A stretch of DNA of 64,000 bases, from the NCBI GenBank assembly GCA_046350095.1, contig JAXMBA010000003.1:992001-1056000 (forward strand), written 5' to 3'. Made by a program: the position numbers and the translations under genes. The notes below the pieces were generated by a model, which did no database searches, had not been told where the DNA came from, and saw only the letters and a program-made list of their open reading frames with translations. Positions 8,343-17,642 of this stretch are shown in pieces (position 1 is the stretch's first letter; each line of letters begins with the position of its first letter). The stretch is from Urbifossiella sp046350095 (GTDB lineage Bacteria; Planctomycetota; Planctomycetia; Gemmatales; Gemmataceae).

Positions 8343-9674
8343 TCACTCTGGTTCGCACACACACCGAAGTTCCGAGGCGACCTGGTTCCGGCCGCCTCGC
8401 TTGGCCCGGTACATTGCCCGGTCCGCGGCGCGGAGCAACTCCTCCGCCCTGCCGGGCGCGGCATCTTGGGCCGCCACCCCGACGCTGACGGTCACCGGCC
8501 CGAGGGGCCACGGCCCGGCCGCCACCGCGAGCCGAACCCGCTCCGCCAGGGCGACCCCCCCCGGCAGGTCGGTCTCCGGCAGGAGCACGGCAAACTCTTC
8601 ACCTCCCAGGCGGGCGGCCACGTCGGTCCCCCGGCAACACCGCCGTACGGCCGCCGCCACCCGTTCGAGCACCTCGTCCCCGGCCGGGTGACCGAAGGCG
8701 TCGTTGAACGCCTTGAAGTGGTCCACGTCCAGAACCATGAGCGCGAGGGGGCGGCGCCCCCGCGCGGCCAGCGCGGCCTCCCGGGCTAACGCCTCGTCGA
8801 ACGCCCGCCGGTTGGCCAGGCCGGTCAGGGGGTCGGTCGTCGCCAGGACGGCCAGCCGGGCGTTCGCCCCCTCCAGGAGCCGCACCCGCTCGGCCTCCAG
8901 CCGCCCCACCTCGCGCCGGAGGCGGTCGTTCTCCGCCCGCAGCCGGCGGGCCTCCAGCGCCCGCCCGAGGACCGGGAGGATCTGCTGCAGCCGGAACGGC
9001 TTGAGGACGAAGTCGGCCGCCCCGGCCCGCATGGCCTCGACCGCTGCCGGGATCGACCCCTGCCCCGTCATGATGACGCCGACGACCGTCGGGTCGATCG
9101 CCTGCGCCTGACGGAGCAGCGCGATCCCGTCCATCCCGGGCATCATCAGGTCGGACAGGAGCAGGTCAAACCCGCCAGCCCGGACGGCGGCCAGGGCGGC
9201 GGTCGGGTCGGAGAACCCGGTCACGTCGAATCCCTCCCCGCAGAGGGCCTCGCACAGGGCGGCCACCAACTCCGGCTCGTCGTCGACGACCGCCAACCGC
9301 CCGGCCCAGCCGAGCGCGTGATCCACCGAGGCGGTGTCCCCGCCGGGATGTCCGGTGGGTGGCTCGCTCGGAAGGACGGTGTCTGGGCCGGCCAGCTCGG
9401 TTGCCACGGCGGTTGCCAGGATCGTGACGCGGGGGCGACCGACCAGCACTGCACGCGGCGGGCCAACGCCTGGCTCGGACGGGCGGGTTGCGGGGGTACC
9501 GTCTCGCACAGGCGTTTTGGCGTACCGCCGGGGTCGCCGGATCTCCGAAACAGGGATCGCGCCGAGCGCCGTCGTGTGCGGTCCCGACCCACGAACAGGA
9601 GAGCTGGCGACAAACGTCACAGCCGGCCCCGAGCCGTCCGCACCGACCCGGCGGTCCAAAACCACAAGCCACAC
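8343..9674 (-). CDS. Diguanylate cyclase response regulator (REC-GGDEF)
   Basis: 443 residues from GTG 9674, supported by AGAGGGA about nine bases upstream. The first ~125 residues have no recognisable domain, so a shorter protein from GTG 9326 is possible. A receiver domain (about 126-240; DDE 131-133, phosphoacceptor Asp175, Lys225) is followed by a short coiled coil (about 240-272) and a GGDEF domain with the active signature GGEEF at 357-361. An intact RxxD inhibitory site (RGTD 348-351) sits exactly five residues before it. Expected reaction: 2 GTP to cyclic di-GMP, stimulated by phosphorylation and restrained by product binding. The partner kinase is unknown; the two-component operon 2 kb away is a candidate only. 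Confidence 0.9.
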   Translation of the reverse strand: MWLVVLDRRVGADGSGPAVTFVASSPVRGSGPHTTALGAIPVSEIRRPRRYAKTPVRDGTPATRPSEPGVGPPRAVLVGRPRVTILATAVATELAGPDTVLPSEPPTGHPGGDTASVDHALGWAGRLAVVDDEPELVAALCEALCGEGFDVTGFSDPTAALAAVRAGGFDLLLSDLMMPGMDGIALLRQAQAIDPTVVGVIMTGQGSIPAAVEAMRAGAADFVLKPFRLQQILPVLGRALEARRLRAENDRLRREVGRLEAERVRLLEGANARLAVLATTDPLTGLANRRAFDEALAREAALAARGRRPLALMVLDVDHFKAFNDAFGHPAGDEVLERVAAAVRRCCRGTDVAARLGGEEFAVLLPETDLPGGVALAERVRLAVAAGPWPLGPVTVSVGVAAQDAAPGRAEELLRAADRAMYRAKRGGRNQVASELRCVCEPE

Positions 9675-9827
9675 CGTCGCTTTCCCTCTTTTCCCTCCCT
9701 CCTGACGGCACCGGCTACGGCTTTGCTTGAGTAGGCCGACACGCGACGCTGTCCAACTTCACGCCCCATGTCGCCTCAAGGCGCGGGCGTCGGACTGTTG
9801 ACCTCGTTGCCCACGAGGAGCTCCCAG

Positions 9828-12158
9828 ATGCCCCCAGGCACGGCCGACCGGACCAGAACCGCATCCCGAAGCGCGCCCCGGCTTGAACCTCTGGAGGCCC
9901 GCGAGGTGCCCGCCGCCGTCGGGGCCCTCGACCCGTCGTTCGGAACGGGCGGCTTGGCGACTCTCAACGTCGGCGGGACCGACGGCGCACTGGCTGCCGT
10001 CGCCCTCGCCGACGGGCGGGTCGTGGTCGCCGGCTACACCCCCGGCGCGGGCGGGCTCGACTTCCTCGTCGAGCGGGTGAACCCCGACGGGACTCTCGAC
10101 CCGACGTTTGGAACCGGAGGGCGGACGACCATCGACTTCGGCGGCGGGGCCGATGCCGCTCGTGCGGTCGCCATCGGACCGGCCGGGAACATCCTCGTCG
10201 GCGGGAAATCGACGCCCGGCGGGGGCGACGACCGGGTCGCGGTGGCCCGGTTGACCCCGAACGGGTTGATCGACGGCACGTTCGGACTCGCCGGGCGGGT
10301 GGTCCTCCCGGTCGCCGGTATGGACATCGAGGCGAGAAGTCTGTTGCCCGACGCGACCGGCCGGGTGGTCGTGGCCGGGACGATCACCGCCGGCGGGGTG
10401 GGGAAGTTCACAGTCGGCCGGCTGACCAATACCGGGGCGATCGACGGGACGTTTGGGACCGCCGGCAACACGACGTTCACCTTCGGGTTCGCGGGCGACA
10501 CGCTCTCCGCGGCCGGCCGCGACGCGGCCGGGAACATCGTCCTCGCCGGCAGCACCTTGGTGGGGGCCGTCCACCGGTTCGCCGTCGCCCGACTGACCCC
10601 GGGCGGCCTGCTCGACGGCACATTCGGGATCGGCGGAAAGGCCTGGTTCAACCTCGCCGCAGGAACGGACGACTCCGCCTCCGCGGTGGCCGTGGACGCC
10701 GCCGGTCGGCTGGTGATCGCGGGCACCAGTGGCAGCCCGGGTGGAGTCCTGATGGGAGTCGCCCGGCTGAACGGGACCGGGGCACCGGACGGGACGTTCG
10801 GGACGGGCGGGGTCGTCCGGACCAGCGCCGGCGGGGTGTTCACCCAGGCGTCGTCCGTCGTGATCCAGCGCGGCGGTCGGATCGTGCTCGGCGGCATCAG
10901 TGCGACGCCCGGCACCGCCGACTTCGCCCTCGTCGGTCTCACCCCCGCCGGCGCGCTCGACCCCGCGTTCAACCCGGCCGGGCCGACCCCAGGAGCCACC
11001 GTCATCGACTTCGGCGGCGTGGACATCGGGTACGCGTTGGTCCAGTCGGCCGGCGGGCGGCTCGTCGCGGTCGGGGGGCGGGAGGGGGCCCCGGGCGGGG
11101 TCGAACTCGCCCGGCTGATCGGGGACGTGGAGAAGGGTACGGCGGTGGCCGCCGGCGGGGTGGCGGACGGGACGGCGGCCCTCCTCGACCCGACCCCCGC
11201 CGGCGCGCTCCCGGGCACCCCGACGGCGACCCTGGCGGCGTTCGGGGGCGCGGCGGTGAACGTCCGGACGGCGGTCGCGGACGTGGACGGGGACGGGATC
11301 GACGACGTCGTCCTCGTCACCGGCCCGGGCACTCCGCTCCGGCTGGCGGTGGTCAGTGGCGTGGACAACGCCACGCTCCTGGTGGCCCCGTTCGACCCGT
11401 TCGGCGGCGACTTCGCCGGCGGCGGGTTCGTGTCGGCCGGGGACCTCGACCACGACGGCCGGGCCGAGTTCGTCGTCTCGCCGGACGTCAGCGGCGGCCC
11501 CCGGGTGACGGCGTTCAGCCGCCGACCGGACGGCTCGACGGCGGTCCGGGCGAACTTCTTCGGGATCGACGACCCGGACTTCCGCGGCGGCGCCCGGACC
11601 GCCCTCGGCGACGTGGACGGAGACGGGACCCCGGACCTCCTGGTCGCGGCCGGGTTCGGCGGCGGCCCGCGGGTGGCGGTCTTCACCGGCCGGAGCGTCC
11701 CGGGCGGGAGCCCGACCCGGCTGGTCGGCGACTTCTTCGCCTTCCCCGGCACCGACGCGGTGAACCTGCGGAACGGGGCCTTCGTGGCCGCCGGCGACGT
11801 GACCGGCGACGGGTTCGCCGACCTGGCGTTCGGCGGCGGCCCCGGCGGGGCCCCGCGGGTGTTCCTCCTGAGCGGGGCGCTGGTCGCGGCCGGCGACGTG
11901 GACGGGGCCCAGGCGGCACCGGTGTCGAACTTCTTCGTGGGCGGGAACGCGGCCGACCGGGGCGGCGTGCGGGTGGCAGTCGCCGACCTCGACGGGGACA
12001 CCCGGGCGGACGTGCTGGCCGGGAGCGGCGAGGGGGCGGCCGCCGGGCTCCGGGCGTACCTCGGGAAGAACGTGTCCGGGACGGGCGAGCCGGCGACGTT
12101 CCAGGACCTGGCCCTGTTCGGCGGCACCACCCTCCCCGGGGGCGTCTTCGTGGGCTGA
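9828..12158 (+). CDS. Delta-60 / FG-GAP repeat secreted protein, copy 1
   Basis: 776 residues from ATG 9828, chosen because GAGGAG lies 8 bases upstream. The N-terminus carries RLEPLEAREVPA, a motif often found at the start of planctomycete surface proteins in place of a classical signal peptide. Residues ~30-420 hold repeats of about 55-60 residues starting LDPSFGTGG or IDGTFGxxG (delta-60 repeats). Residues ~430-776 hold FG-GAP/VCBS-like blades such as DVDGDGIDDVVLVTG. Predicted extracellular beta-propeller with calcium-binding loops. No enzyme motif is visible. It lies 80 bp upstream of a paralogue with the same architecture. Confidence 0.85.
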   Translation: MPPGTADRTRTASRSAPRLEPLEAREVPAAVGALDPSFGTGGLATLNVGGTDGALAAVALADGRVVVAGYTPGAGGLDFLVERVNPDGTLDPTFGTGGRTTIDFGGGADAARAVAIGPAGNILVGGKSTPGGGDDRVAVARLTPNGLIDGTFGLAGRVVLPVAGMDIEARSLLPDATGRVVVAGTITAGGVGKFTVGRLTNTGAIDGTFGTAGNTTFTFGFAGDTLSAAGRDAAGNIVLAGSTLVGAVHRFAVARLTPGGLLDGTFGIGGKAWFNLAAGTDDSASAVAVDAAGRLVIAGTSGSPGGVLMGVARLNGTGAPDGTFGTGGVVRTSAGGVFTQASSVVIQRGGRIVLGGISATPGTADFALVGLTPAGALDPAFNPAGPTPGATVIDFGGVDIGYALVQSAGGRLVAVGGREGAPGGVELARLIGDVEKGTAVAAGGVADGTAALLDPTPAGALPGTPTATLAAFGGAAVNVRTAVADVDGDGIDDVVLVTGPGTPLRLAVVSGVDNATLLVAPFDPFGGDFAGGGFVSAGDLDHDGRAEFVVSPDVSGGPRVTAFSRRPDGSTAVRANFFGIDDPDFRGGARTALGDVDGDGTPDLLVAAGFGGGPRVAVFTGRSVPGGSPTRLVGDFFAFPGTDAVNLRNGAFVAAGDVTGDGFADLAFGGGPGGAPRVFLLSGALVAAGDVDGAQAAPVSNFFVGGNAADRGGVRVAVADLDGDTRADVLAGSGEGAAAGLRAYLGKNVSGTGEPATFQDLALFGGTTLPGGVFVG

Positions 12159-12238
12159 GGATCACCCGACCGTGATCGTTCACCGAAATTGGCAACCCCA
12201 GGCCGGGCAGCCACGGGGTTCGCCCCAGGAGGCAGACC

Positions 12239-14557
12239 ATGAGCCGGCGTCACGCGATCGACCGCACCCGGATCGGTCTCGAACAACTCGAAGACCGCGC
12301 CGTCCCGGCCGCGGTCGGCGCCCTCGACCCGTCGTTCGGGGTCGGCGGTCAGATCGTCCACAACGTATTCGCCGGCAACCGGGTCGAAGCGAGCCGGACC
12401 GACCCGTCGGGGCGGATCGTGATCGCCGTGACCGCGTTCGGCGGGAGCGCCGATTTCGGGGTCGTGCGCCTCAACCCCGACGGGTCGCTCGACACGACGT
12501 TCGGCGTCGGGGGGAAGTCCGTCATCGACTTCGGCGGGACCGACGTCCCGAAGAGTATCGCCCTCGACCCGGGCGGGAACATCGTGGTCGGCGGATCGAC
12601 CAAACCCGCGGCCAAGGAGATGGTCGCGGTCACCCGCCTTCTCCCCAACGGCGCGATCGACACGGGGTTCGGACTGTCCGGGAAGGTGATCCTCCCCGTG
12701 CCGGGGTCGGACCTCGTGGCCGACACCGTCCTGTCGGACGTGGACGGCGGGGTGGTCGTCGCCGGCACGCTCACGACCGCCGGCGTGAGCAGCTTCTCGA
12801 TCGGCAAGCTCACCAGCGCCGGGGCGATCGACACGAGCTTCGGAACGAGCGGAAACATCACGTTCAACTTCGCGGCCGGCACCAGCGACACGCTCCAGAA
12901 CGCGACGTGGGACGCGAGCGGCCACATCGCGGTCGTGGGGGACAGCACGAACGGCGGGGCACACCGCGTCGCCGTGGCCCGGTTGACTGCGGCGGGGGCA
13001 CTCGACAACACGTTCGGGACGAACGGGAAGACCGCGTTCAACATGGCTCCCACGAGTGACGACAACCCGCGAGCCATCCGATCGGACGAGAACAGCCGTC
13101 TGGTGATCGCCGGCGGCACCGAAGCGGGATTCAACTACTGCGCGGTCGCTCGACTGAACCAGAACGGGGATCTCGACCCGTCCTTCGCCACCGGCGGCAA
13201 GTTCTTGACCCTCAGTTCGCCCCTTCCGAGCCGGGCCTTCGATCTCCTGATCCGGCCGAACGGGCGGATCGTGGTGGGCGGAGTCGCCGGGTCACCAACG
13301 GGCACATACTTCGTCCTCGCACGGCTGACTCCGAACGGGAGCCTCGATACCACGTTTAACGCGAACGGCTCTCTCGCGGGAGATCCGGGAGCGGCGGCGT
13401 TCCAGTTCAATGCTGGGGGCTTTGACACGTGTTTGTCCGTCGTCCCCGGCGTGGACGAGCGGATCGTCGCAGTCGGGACCGACCCGCTCGTCGCGCCGTA
13501 CGGCATCAAAGTCGCCCGGCTGATCGGGAGCGTCGAGAAAGGCTCCCTCCTGGTCGTGGGCGGGCCGGCCACCGGGGTCGCGACCGCCTTCGACGCGGCC
13601 CCGGCGACCGGCCAGTACTCGAACACGCCGGCGGCGACCGTCAGCCCGTTCGGGGCGGTCGCGGTCCGGACGGCCACCGGGGACGTGAACGGCGACGGGG
13701 CGGCGGACGCCGTCCTCGTGACCGGGCCGGGGGCCCCGATCCGGTTCACGGTCCTCGACGGCCGCAGCGGGGCGACCCTGATCCCCGCGACCGCCCCGTT
13801 CCTCGGGAGCGAGGACTTCGCCGGGGGCGGGTTCGTCGCGGCCGCCGACCTGGACGGGGACGGGCGGGCCGAAATCATCGTCACACCCGACCAGGGCGGC
13901 GGGCCGCGGGTCACCATCTTCTCGCTCGTGAACGGCACCCCGACCGTGCGGGCGAACTTCTTCGGCATCGACGACGCGAACTTCCGCGGCGGGTGCCGGG
14001 CCGCTACCGGGGACGTGAACGGGGACGGCAGCATTGACCTCGCAGTGGCGGCGGGGTTCCTCGGCGGACCGCGGGTCGCCCTGTTCAACGGGAAGACGCT
14101 CTACACCCTCCCGACCCGCCTGGTCGGCGACTTCTTCGCGTTCCCCGGCGCCGACGCCGTGACCCTGCGGAACGGCGTGTTCGTGGCGGCCGGGGACGTG
14201 GACGGGGACGGGTTCGCGGACCTCATCTTCGGCGGCGGCCCCGGCGGCGCGCCGCGGGTCTTCATCCTCGGTGGCAACCTGGTGTCCGCGGGAAACGTGG
14301 AGGGGGCGCAGGCGAGCCCGGTCGCCAACTTCTTCGTCGCCGGGAACGCGTCCGACCGCGGCGGGGTGCGGCTCACCGCGAAGGACGCCGACGGGGATCA
14401 GCGGGCGGACGTCGTCGTGGGTGGCGGCGAGGGTTCGCCGGCGATCGTCCGGATCTATCTGGGAAAGAATTTCACCACCACGGGCGAGCCGTCCACCTTC
14501 CAGGACTTGACGGTCTTCGGCGGGACAGCCCTCGCCGGCGGCGTATTCGTCGGGTAG
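12239..14557 (+). CDS. Delta-60 / FG-GAP repeat secreted protein, copy 2
   Basis: 772 residues; ATG 12239 is preceded by AGGAGG with a 7-base spacer. Same build as its upstream neighbour: N-terminal GLEQLEDRAVPA, delta-60 repeats beginning LDPSFGVGG, LDTTFGVGG and IDTSFGTSG, then FG-GAP-type blades ending FQDLTVFGGTALAGGVFVG, nearly the same ending as copy 1. The pair clearly arose by tandem duplication and then diverged in the repeat half more than in the C-terminal half. Probably co-transcribed. Function unknown; adhesion or cell-surface binding is an inference from repeat type. Confidence 0.85.
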   Translation: MSRRHAIDRTRIGLEQLEDRAVPAAVGALDPSFGVGGQIVHNVFAGNRVEASRTDPSGRIVIAVTAFGGSADFGVVRLNPDGSLDTTFGVGGKSVIDFGGTDVPKSIALDPGGNIVVGGSTKPAAKEMVAVTRLLPNGAIDTGFGLSGKVILPVPGSDLVADTVLSDVDGGVVVAGTLTTAGVSSFSIGKLTSAGAIDTSFGTSGNITFNFAAGTSDTLQNATWDASGHIAVVGDSTNGGAHRVAVARLTAAGALDNTFGTNGKTAFNMAPTSDDNPRAIRSDENSRLVIAGGTEAGFNYCAVARLNQNGDLDPSFATGGKFLTLSSPLPSRAFDLLIRPNGRIVVGGVAGSPTGTYFVLARLTPNGSLDTTFNANGSLAGDPGAAAFQFNAGGFDTCLSVVPGVDERIVAVGTDPLVAPYGIKVARLIGSVEKGSLLVVGGPATGVATAFDAAPATGQYSNTPAATVSPFGAVAVRTATGDVNGDGAADAVLVTGPGAPIRFTVLDGRSGATLIPATAPFLGSEDFAGGGFVAAADLDGDGRAEIIVTPDQGGGPRVTIFSLVNGTPTVRANFFGIDDANFRGGCRAATGDVNGDGSIDLAVAAGFLGGPRVALFNGKTLYTLPTRLVGDFFAFPGADAVTLRNGVFVAAGDVDGDGFADLIFGGGPGGAPRVFILGGNLVSAGNVEGAQASPVANFFVAGNASDRGGVRLTAKDADGDQRADVVVGGGEGSPAIVRIYLGKNFTTTGEPSTFQDLTVFGGTALAGGVFVG

Positions 14558-14904
14558 CCGTGCGCCCTACCCCCCGGCGGGGAGCCCGTGTGTACGCCCC
14601 GCCCGAGTCACCAAGGCCTGGTGATTCGCGTTTAATCCAGGCTCTCCCGCCGAGCTGATGCTGAGCCCGCGTCAGAATGACGGGGCTGAGGTCGTCGCGT
14701 CTCGCCCGCGGCAGTACTCCGCGTCATGTCACCCCCCGATCTCCTCCCGCCTGACGCCGGGCTGGCGGTCACCGCCGTCACCCCGGGCCTGGTCGCCATT
14801 GCGGCCGCCGCACGCGCCGGTATTGAAACTCCATACTTCGAGTACTCACTGCTTCCTCACTTGCTTTCGGCGGCCCGCCGCGAGACTCTCAGTTCCGATC
14901 GTGC
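14558..14904. other. Intergenic gap before MarR gene
   Basis: A 347-bp gap containing a small perfect inverted repeat (14608-14624) but no gene I can support. A 70-codon frame starting at 14726 has no ribosome binding site and no recognisable sequence. The promoter for the MarR/esterase pair should be in the second half. Confidence 0.45.
14608..14624. repeat. Small perfect inverted repeat, possible terminator
   Basis: TCACCA / TGGTGA arms around a 5-base loop, 50 bp after the stop of the second delta-60 gene. It is followed by TTCGCGTTTAAT rather than a clean T run, so termination is only possible. It could equally be a protein-binding site. Confidence 0.3.
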
Positions 14905-15402
14905 GTGTACGCACGACCCCCGCGGCGGCCGACCCTGACCACCGGTCACGACCTCCCGATGGCCCTCCGGGCCGCGTACCTGGCGCTCCACCGCCGGTCG
15001 GAAGTGGCGTTCGCCGGGTACGGCGTTACCGCCGACCAGTTCGTCCTTCTCGCCACGCTGGCACGCGGCGGCCGCGCCCTGACCCAGCGGCAGCTCGCCG
15101 GCCGCATGGCCTCCGACCCCAGCACCGTGCGGGCCATGCTCGTGCTGCTGGAGCGGCGCGGGCTGGTCGGGCGGGCCGCCCACCCGACCGACGCCCGCGC
15201 CCGGACGGTCGTGCTCACCGCCGCGGGCAGGCGGGCGTTCGCCCGGCTGTGGGCGGCCGGCGAGCCGATCCGGGCCGGGATGCTCGCGGCGCTGACGCCG
15301 GGCGAGGCGGACACGCTCGTCGGGTTCCTGGCCCGTGTCGCCGGGGCACTGGCCCCCGGGCCAGACCGGGTTCCTCTCACCCCTTCCGAGGATGACGCAT
15401 GA
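14905..15402 (+). CDS. MarR-family transcriptional regulator
   Basis: 165 residues from GTG 14905. An ATG at 14959 would drop the first 18 residues but cut close to helix 1, so the longer form is preferred; neither has a clear ribosome binding site. The winged-helix core is plain: DQFVLLATLARG, the recognition region LTQRQLAGRMASDPSTVRAMLVLLERRGLV, and the wing RAAHPTDARARTVVLTAAGRRAF. The family binds DNA as dimers and usually represses an adjacent operon until a small phenolic or lipophilic ligand binds. Its stop overlaps the esterase start by 4 bases (ATGA), so it probably controls its own operon and may sense an aromatic ester or its product. Confidence 0.85.
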   Translation: MYARPPRRPTLTTGHDLPMALRAAYLALHRRSEVAFAGYGVTADQFVLLATLARGGRALTQRQLAGRMASDPSTVRAMLVLLERRGLVGRAAHPTDARARTVVLTAAGRRAFARLWAAGEPIRAGMLAALTPGEADTLVGFLARVAGALAPGPDRVPLTPSEDDA

Positions 15403-17390
15403 GTTACCGCACCGCGGGCCCGCTCGCGTGGGTCGTGCTGGCGGGCCTGGCTCTTCCGGCCGCGGGGCAACCGCCCGCGCCGCCGCCGGCGGACTTCGAC
15501 AAGAAGCGCGACGGCGTCGAGCGCGGCCGGCTGGAGACGGTCGAGTACGACTCCGCCGTCGTGGGCGCGAAGCGGAAGGCGACGGTGTACACGCCGCCGG
15601 GGTACTCGAAGGACCGGACGTACCCGGTCCTGTACCTGCTCCACGGCATCGGCGGCGACGAGGGCGAGTGGCGGCGCGGCGGGGCGCCGGACGTGATCCT
15701 CGACAACCTCTATGCCGACAAGCTGGCCGCGCCGATGATCGTGGTCATGCCCAACGGCCGGGCGTCGAAGGACCTGACGGCGCGCGACTCGATCCCCAAG
15801 CAGTCGCCGGCGTTCGCCCTGTTCGAGAAGGAGCTGCTGACCGACCTGATCCCGTTCGTCGAGAAGACGTACCCGGCAAAGGTGGGACGCGAGGCGCGGG
15901 CGATCGCCGGCCTGTCGATGGGCGGCGGGCAGTCGCTCAACTTCGGGCTCGGCAACCTCGACACCTTCGCCTGGGTCGGCGGGTTCTCGTCGGCCCCGAA
16001 CACGCGGCCGCCGGGCGAGTTGGTCAAGGACCACGCCGAGGCGGCGAAGAAGCTGAAGCTGCTGTACGTGGCCTGCGGCGACAAGGACGGGCTGTTCCGC
16101 ATCAGCGAGAACGTCCACAAGATGCTGGACGACAAGAAGGTGCCGCACGTCTACCGCGTCATCCCCGGCGGCGGGCACGACTTCAAGGTGTGGCGGAGCG
16201 ACCTGTACACCTTCGCCCGGCTCGTCTTCCGCGAGCCGGCGCAGGACGGCAAAGCGCCGGCGAAAACGGCCCCTGCCACCGGCGCCGCGGCCGACGACGG
16301 GAAGCCGGCGGCGACGACCGTCGGCCCGCTGGGGTACCCGCGGGTCCACGCCGACGGGCGGGTCACGTTCCGGCTGAAGGCGCCGGACGCGAACAAGGTC
16401 CAGGTGTTCACCAACTACGGCCTCGGCGCCGGCGGCCCGTGGGACATGACGAAGGGCGAGGGCGGCGTCTGGAGCCTGACCTCGCCGCCGCTCCTCCCGG
16501 GGCTCCACTACTACGAGCTGATCGTGGACGGCGCCCGCGTCAACGACCCCGGCAGCGAGAGCTTCTTCGGCACCGGCAAGCCGACGAGCGCCGTCGAGGT
16601 GCCCGAGAAGGGCGTGGACTTCTACCACGCCAAGGACGTGCCCCACGGCGAGGTCCGCTCGCGGTGGTATCCGTCGAAGGTGACCGGGCAGACGCGGCAC
16701 GTCGTGGTGTACACCCCGCCGGGGTACGACGCCGACCCCTCGAAGCGCTACCCGGTGCTGTACCTCCAGCACGGCGGTGGCGAGGACGAGACAGGGTGGG
16801 CCCGGCAGGGGAAGGCGAACTTCATCCTGGACAACCTGATCGCCGAGAAGAAGGCCGTGCCGATGATCGTGGTGATGGAGAAGGGGTACGCCACGCGGGC
16901 GGGGGCCGCGGCCGGGCCGATGGCGAAGGGGTTCAACTTCGGCGCCTTCGAGGACGTGGTGGTGAAGGAGTTGGTGCCGATGATCGACGCGACCTACCGC
17001 ACCGTCGCCGACCGGGACCACCGGGCGATCGCCGGGCTGTCGATGGGCGGGGCGCAGTCCATGCAGATCGGGCTCACCCACCTCGACACGTTCTCCGCCG
17101 TCGCGGCGTTCAGCGGGGCCGGCAAGGTGGACCCGAAGACGGCCTACGGCGGCGTGTTCGCCGACGCCGCGGCGTTCGACGCGAAGGTGAGCCTGCTGTA
17201 CCTCCACTCGGGCACCACCGGCCTCGACGCGGGGATCCACAAGGGGGCCAAGGCCCTCCATGACGGGCTCCAGCAGGCCGGCGCCCGGAACGTGGTGTTC
17301 CGCGACCTCCCGGGGCAGGGGCACGAGTGGCAGACGTGGCGGTACGCCCTGAACGATTTCGCCCCGCGGCTGTTCCGGCCGAAGAAGTGA
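15399..17390 (+). CDS. Double-headed CE1-type esterase (feruloyl / acetyl-xylan esterase-like)
   Basis: 663 residues with a signal peptide (1-23). Two complete alpha/beta-hydrolase domains of the esterase D / CE1 family flank a beta-sandwich of the E-set (CBM48-like) type. Domain 1 (~45-280): nucleophile Ser173 in GLSMGGG, acid near Asp228/230, His260 in GGGHDF. The E-set domain covers ~310-400. Domain 2 (~415-660): Ser548 in GLSMGGA, His642 in GQGHEW. Such enzymes remove feruloyl or acetyl groups from plant or algal polysaccharides in the periplasm or outside. The arrangement looks like an internal duplication in which the E-set domain belongs to the second unit. It is translationally coupled to the upstream MarR gene. 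Confidence 0.85.
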   Translation: MSYRTAGPLAWVVLAGLALPAAGQPPAPPPADFDKKRDGVERGRLETVEYDSAVVGAKRKATVYTPPGYSKDRTYPVLYLLHGIGGDEGEWRRGGAPDVILDNLYADKLAAPMIVVMPNGRASKDLTARDSIPKQSPAFALFEKELLTDLIPFVEKTYPAKVGREARAIAGLSMGGGQSLNFGLGNLDTFAWVGGFSSAPNTRPPGELVKDHAEAAKKLKLLYVACGDKDGLFRISENVHKMLDDKKVPHVYRVIPGGGHDFKVWRSDLYTFARLVFREPAQDGKAPAKTAPATGAAADDGKPAATTVGPLGYPRVHADGRVTFRLKAPDANKVQVFTNYGLGAGGPWDMTKGEGGVWSLTSPPLLPGLHYYELIVDGARVNDPGSESFFGTGKPTSAVEVPEKGVDFYHAKDVPHGEVRSRWYPSKVTGQTRHVVVYTPPGYDADPSKRYPVLYLQHGGGEDETGWARQGKANFILDNLIAEKKAVPMIVVMEKGYATRAGAAAGPMAKGFNFGAFEDVVVKELVPMIDATYRTVADRDHRAIAGLSMGGAQSMQIGLTHLDTFSAVAAFSGAGKVDPKTAYGGVFADAAAFDAKVSLLYLHSGTTGLDAGIHKGAKALHDGLQQAGARNVVFRDLPGQGHEWQTWRYALNDFAPRLFRPKK

Positions 17391-17406
17391 CCGGCGGGGC
17401 GCCGGC

Positions 17407-17562
17407 TCAGCCCGGCAGCGTCCGCGACTCGGGCTTGGCGAGTGGGTGCTGGTCCTTGCGGCCGTCGGCGACGACCGCCACCCACTCGGCCAGCCGCCGG
17501 CCGAGGAGCCGGCAGGACTCCTGCACCTCGGCGTCCCGCGGCTCCCGCGTCAGGACGGCTCC
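17407..17562 (-). pseudogene. WrbA/flavodoxin-like oxidoreductase, separated 3' part
   Basis: On the minus strand, codons from 17562 to the stop at 17407 give 51 residues, GAVLTREPRDAEVQESCRLL continuing into GRRLAEWVAVVADG. This is the C-terminal tail of NAD(P)H:quinone-oxidoreductase-type flavodoxins (HYGAV...EPR...CRRLGRRLAEW). An in-frame TAA immediately precedes it, and no start is available. It is the missing end of the gene whose first 134 codons lie at 20492-20893 on the same strand. Joined directly, the pieces read ICHF-GAVLTREP without loss and give a normal 185-residue protein. Confidence 0.82.
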
Positions 17563-17642
17563 TTAACGTCCGGTGACCCACCTGACCGCCGGGCCGCCGC
17601 CGTCGGGTTGCCGGCCGTTTGCCGGTGGTTACATTCGACTGA

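Noticed and set aside
10034..12964. 976-codon open frame on the minus strand
   Set aside because: It runs antisense across both delta-60 genes, is Pro/Arg/Ser-rich with no domain or ribosome binding site, and follows from the GC-skewed third codon positions of the real genes.
14726..14938. 70-codon frame upstream of the MarR gene
   Set aside because: It has no ribosome binding site and no similarity I recognise, and it overlaps the preferred MarR start in another frame.
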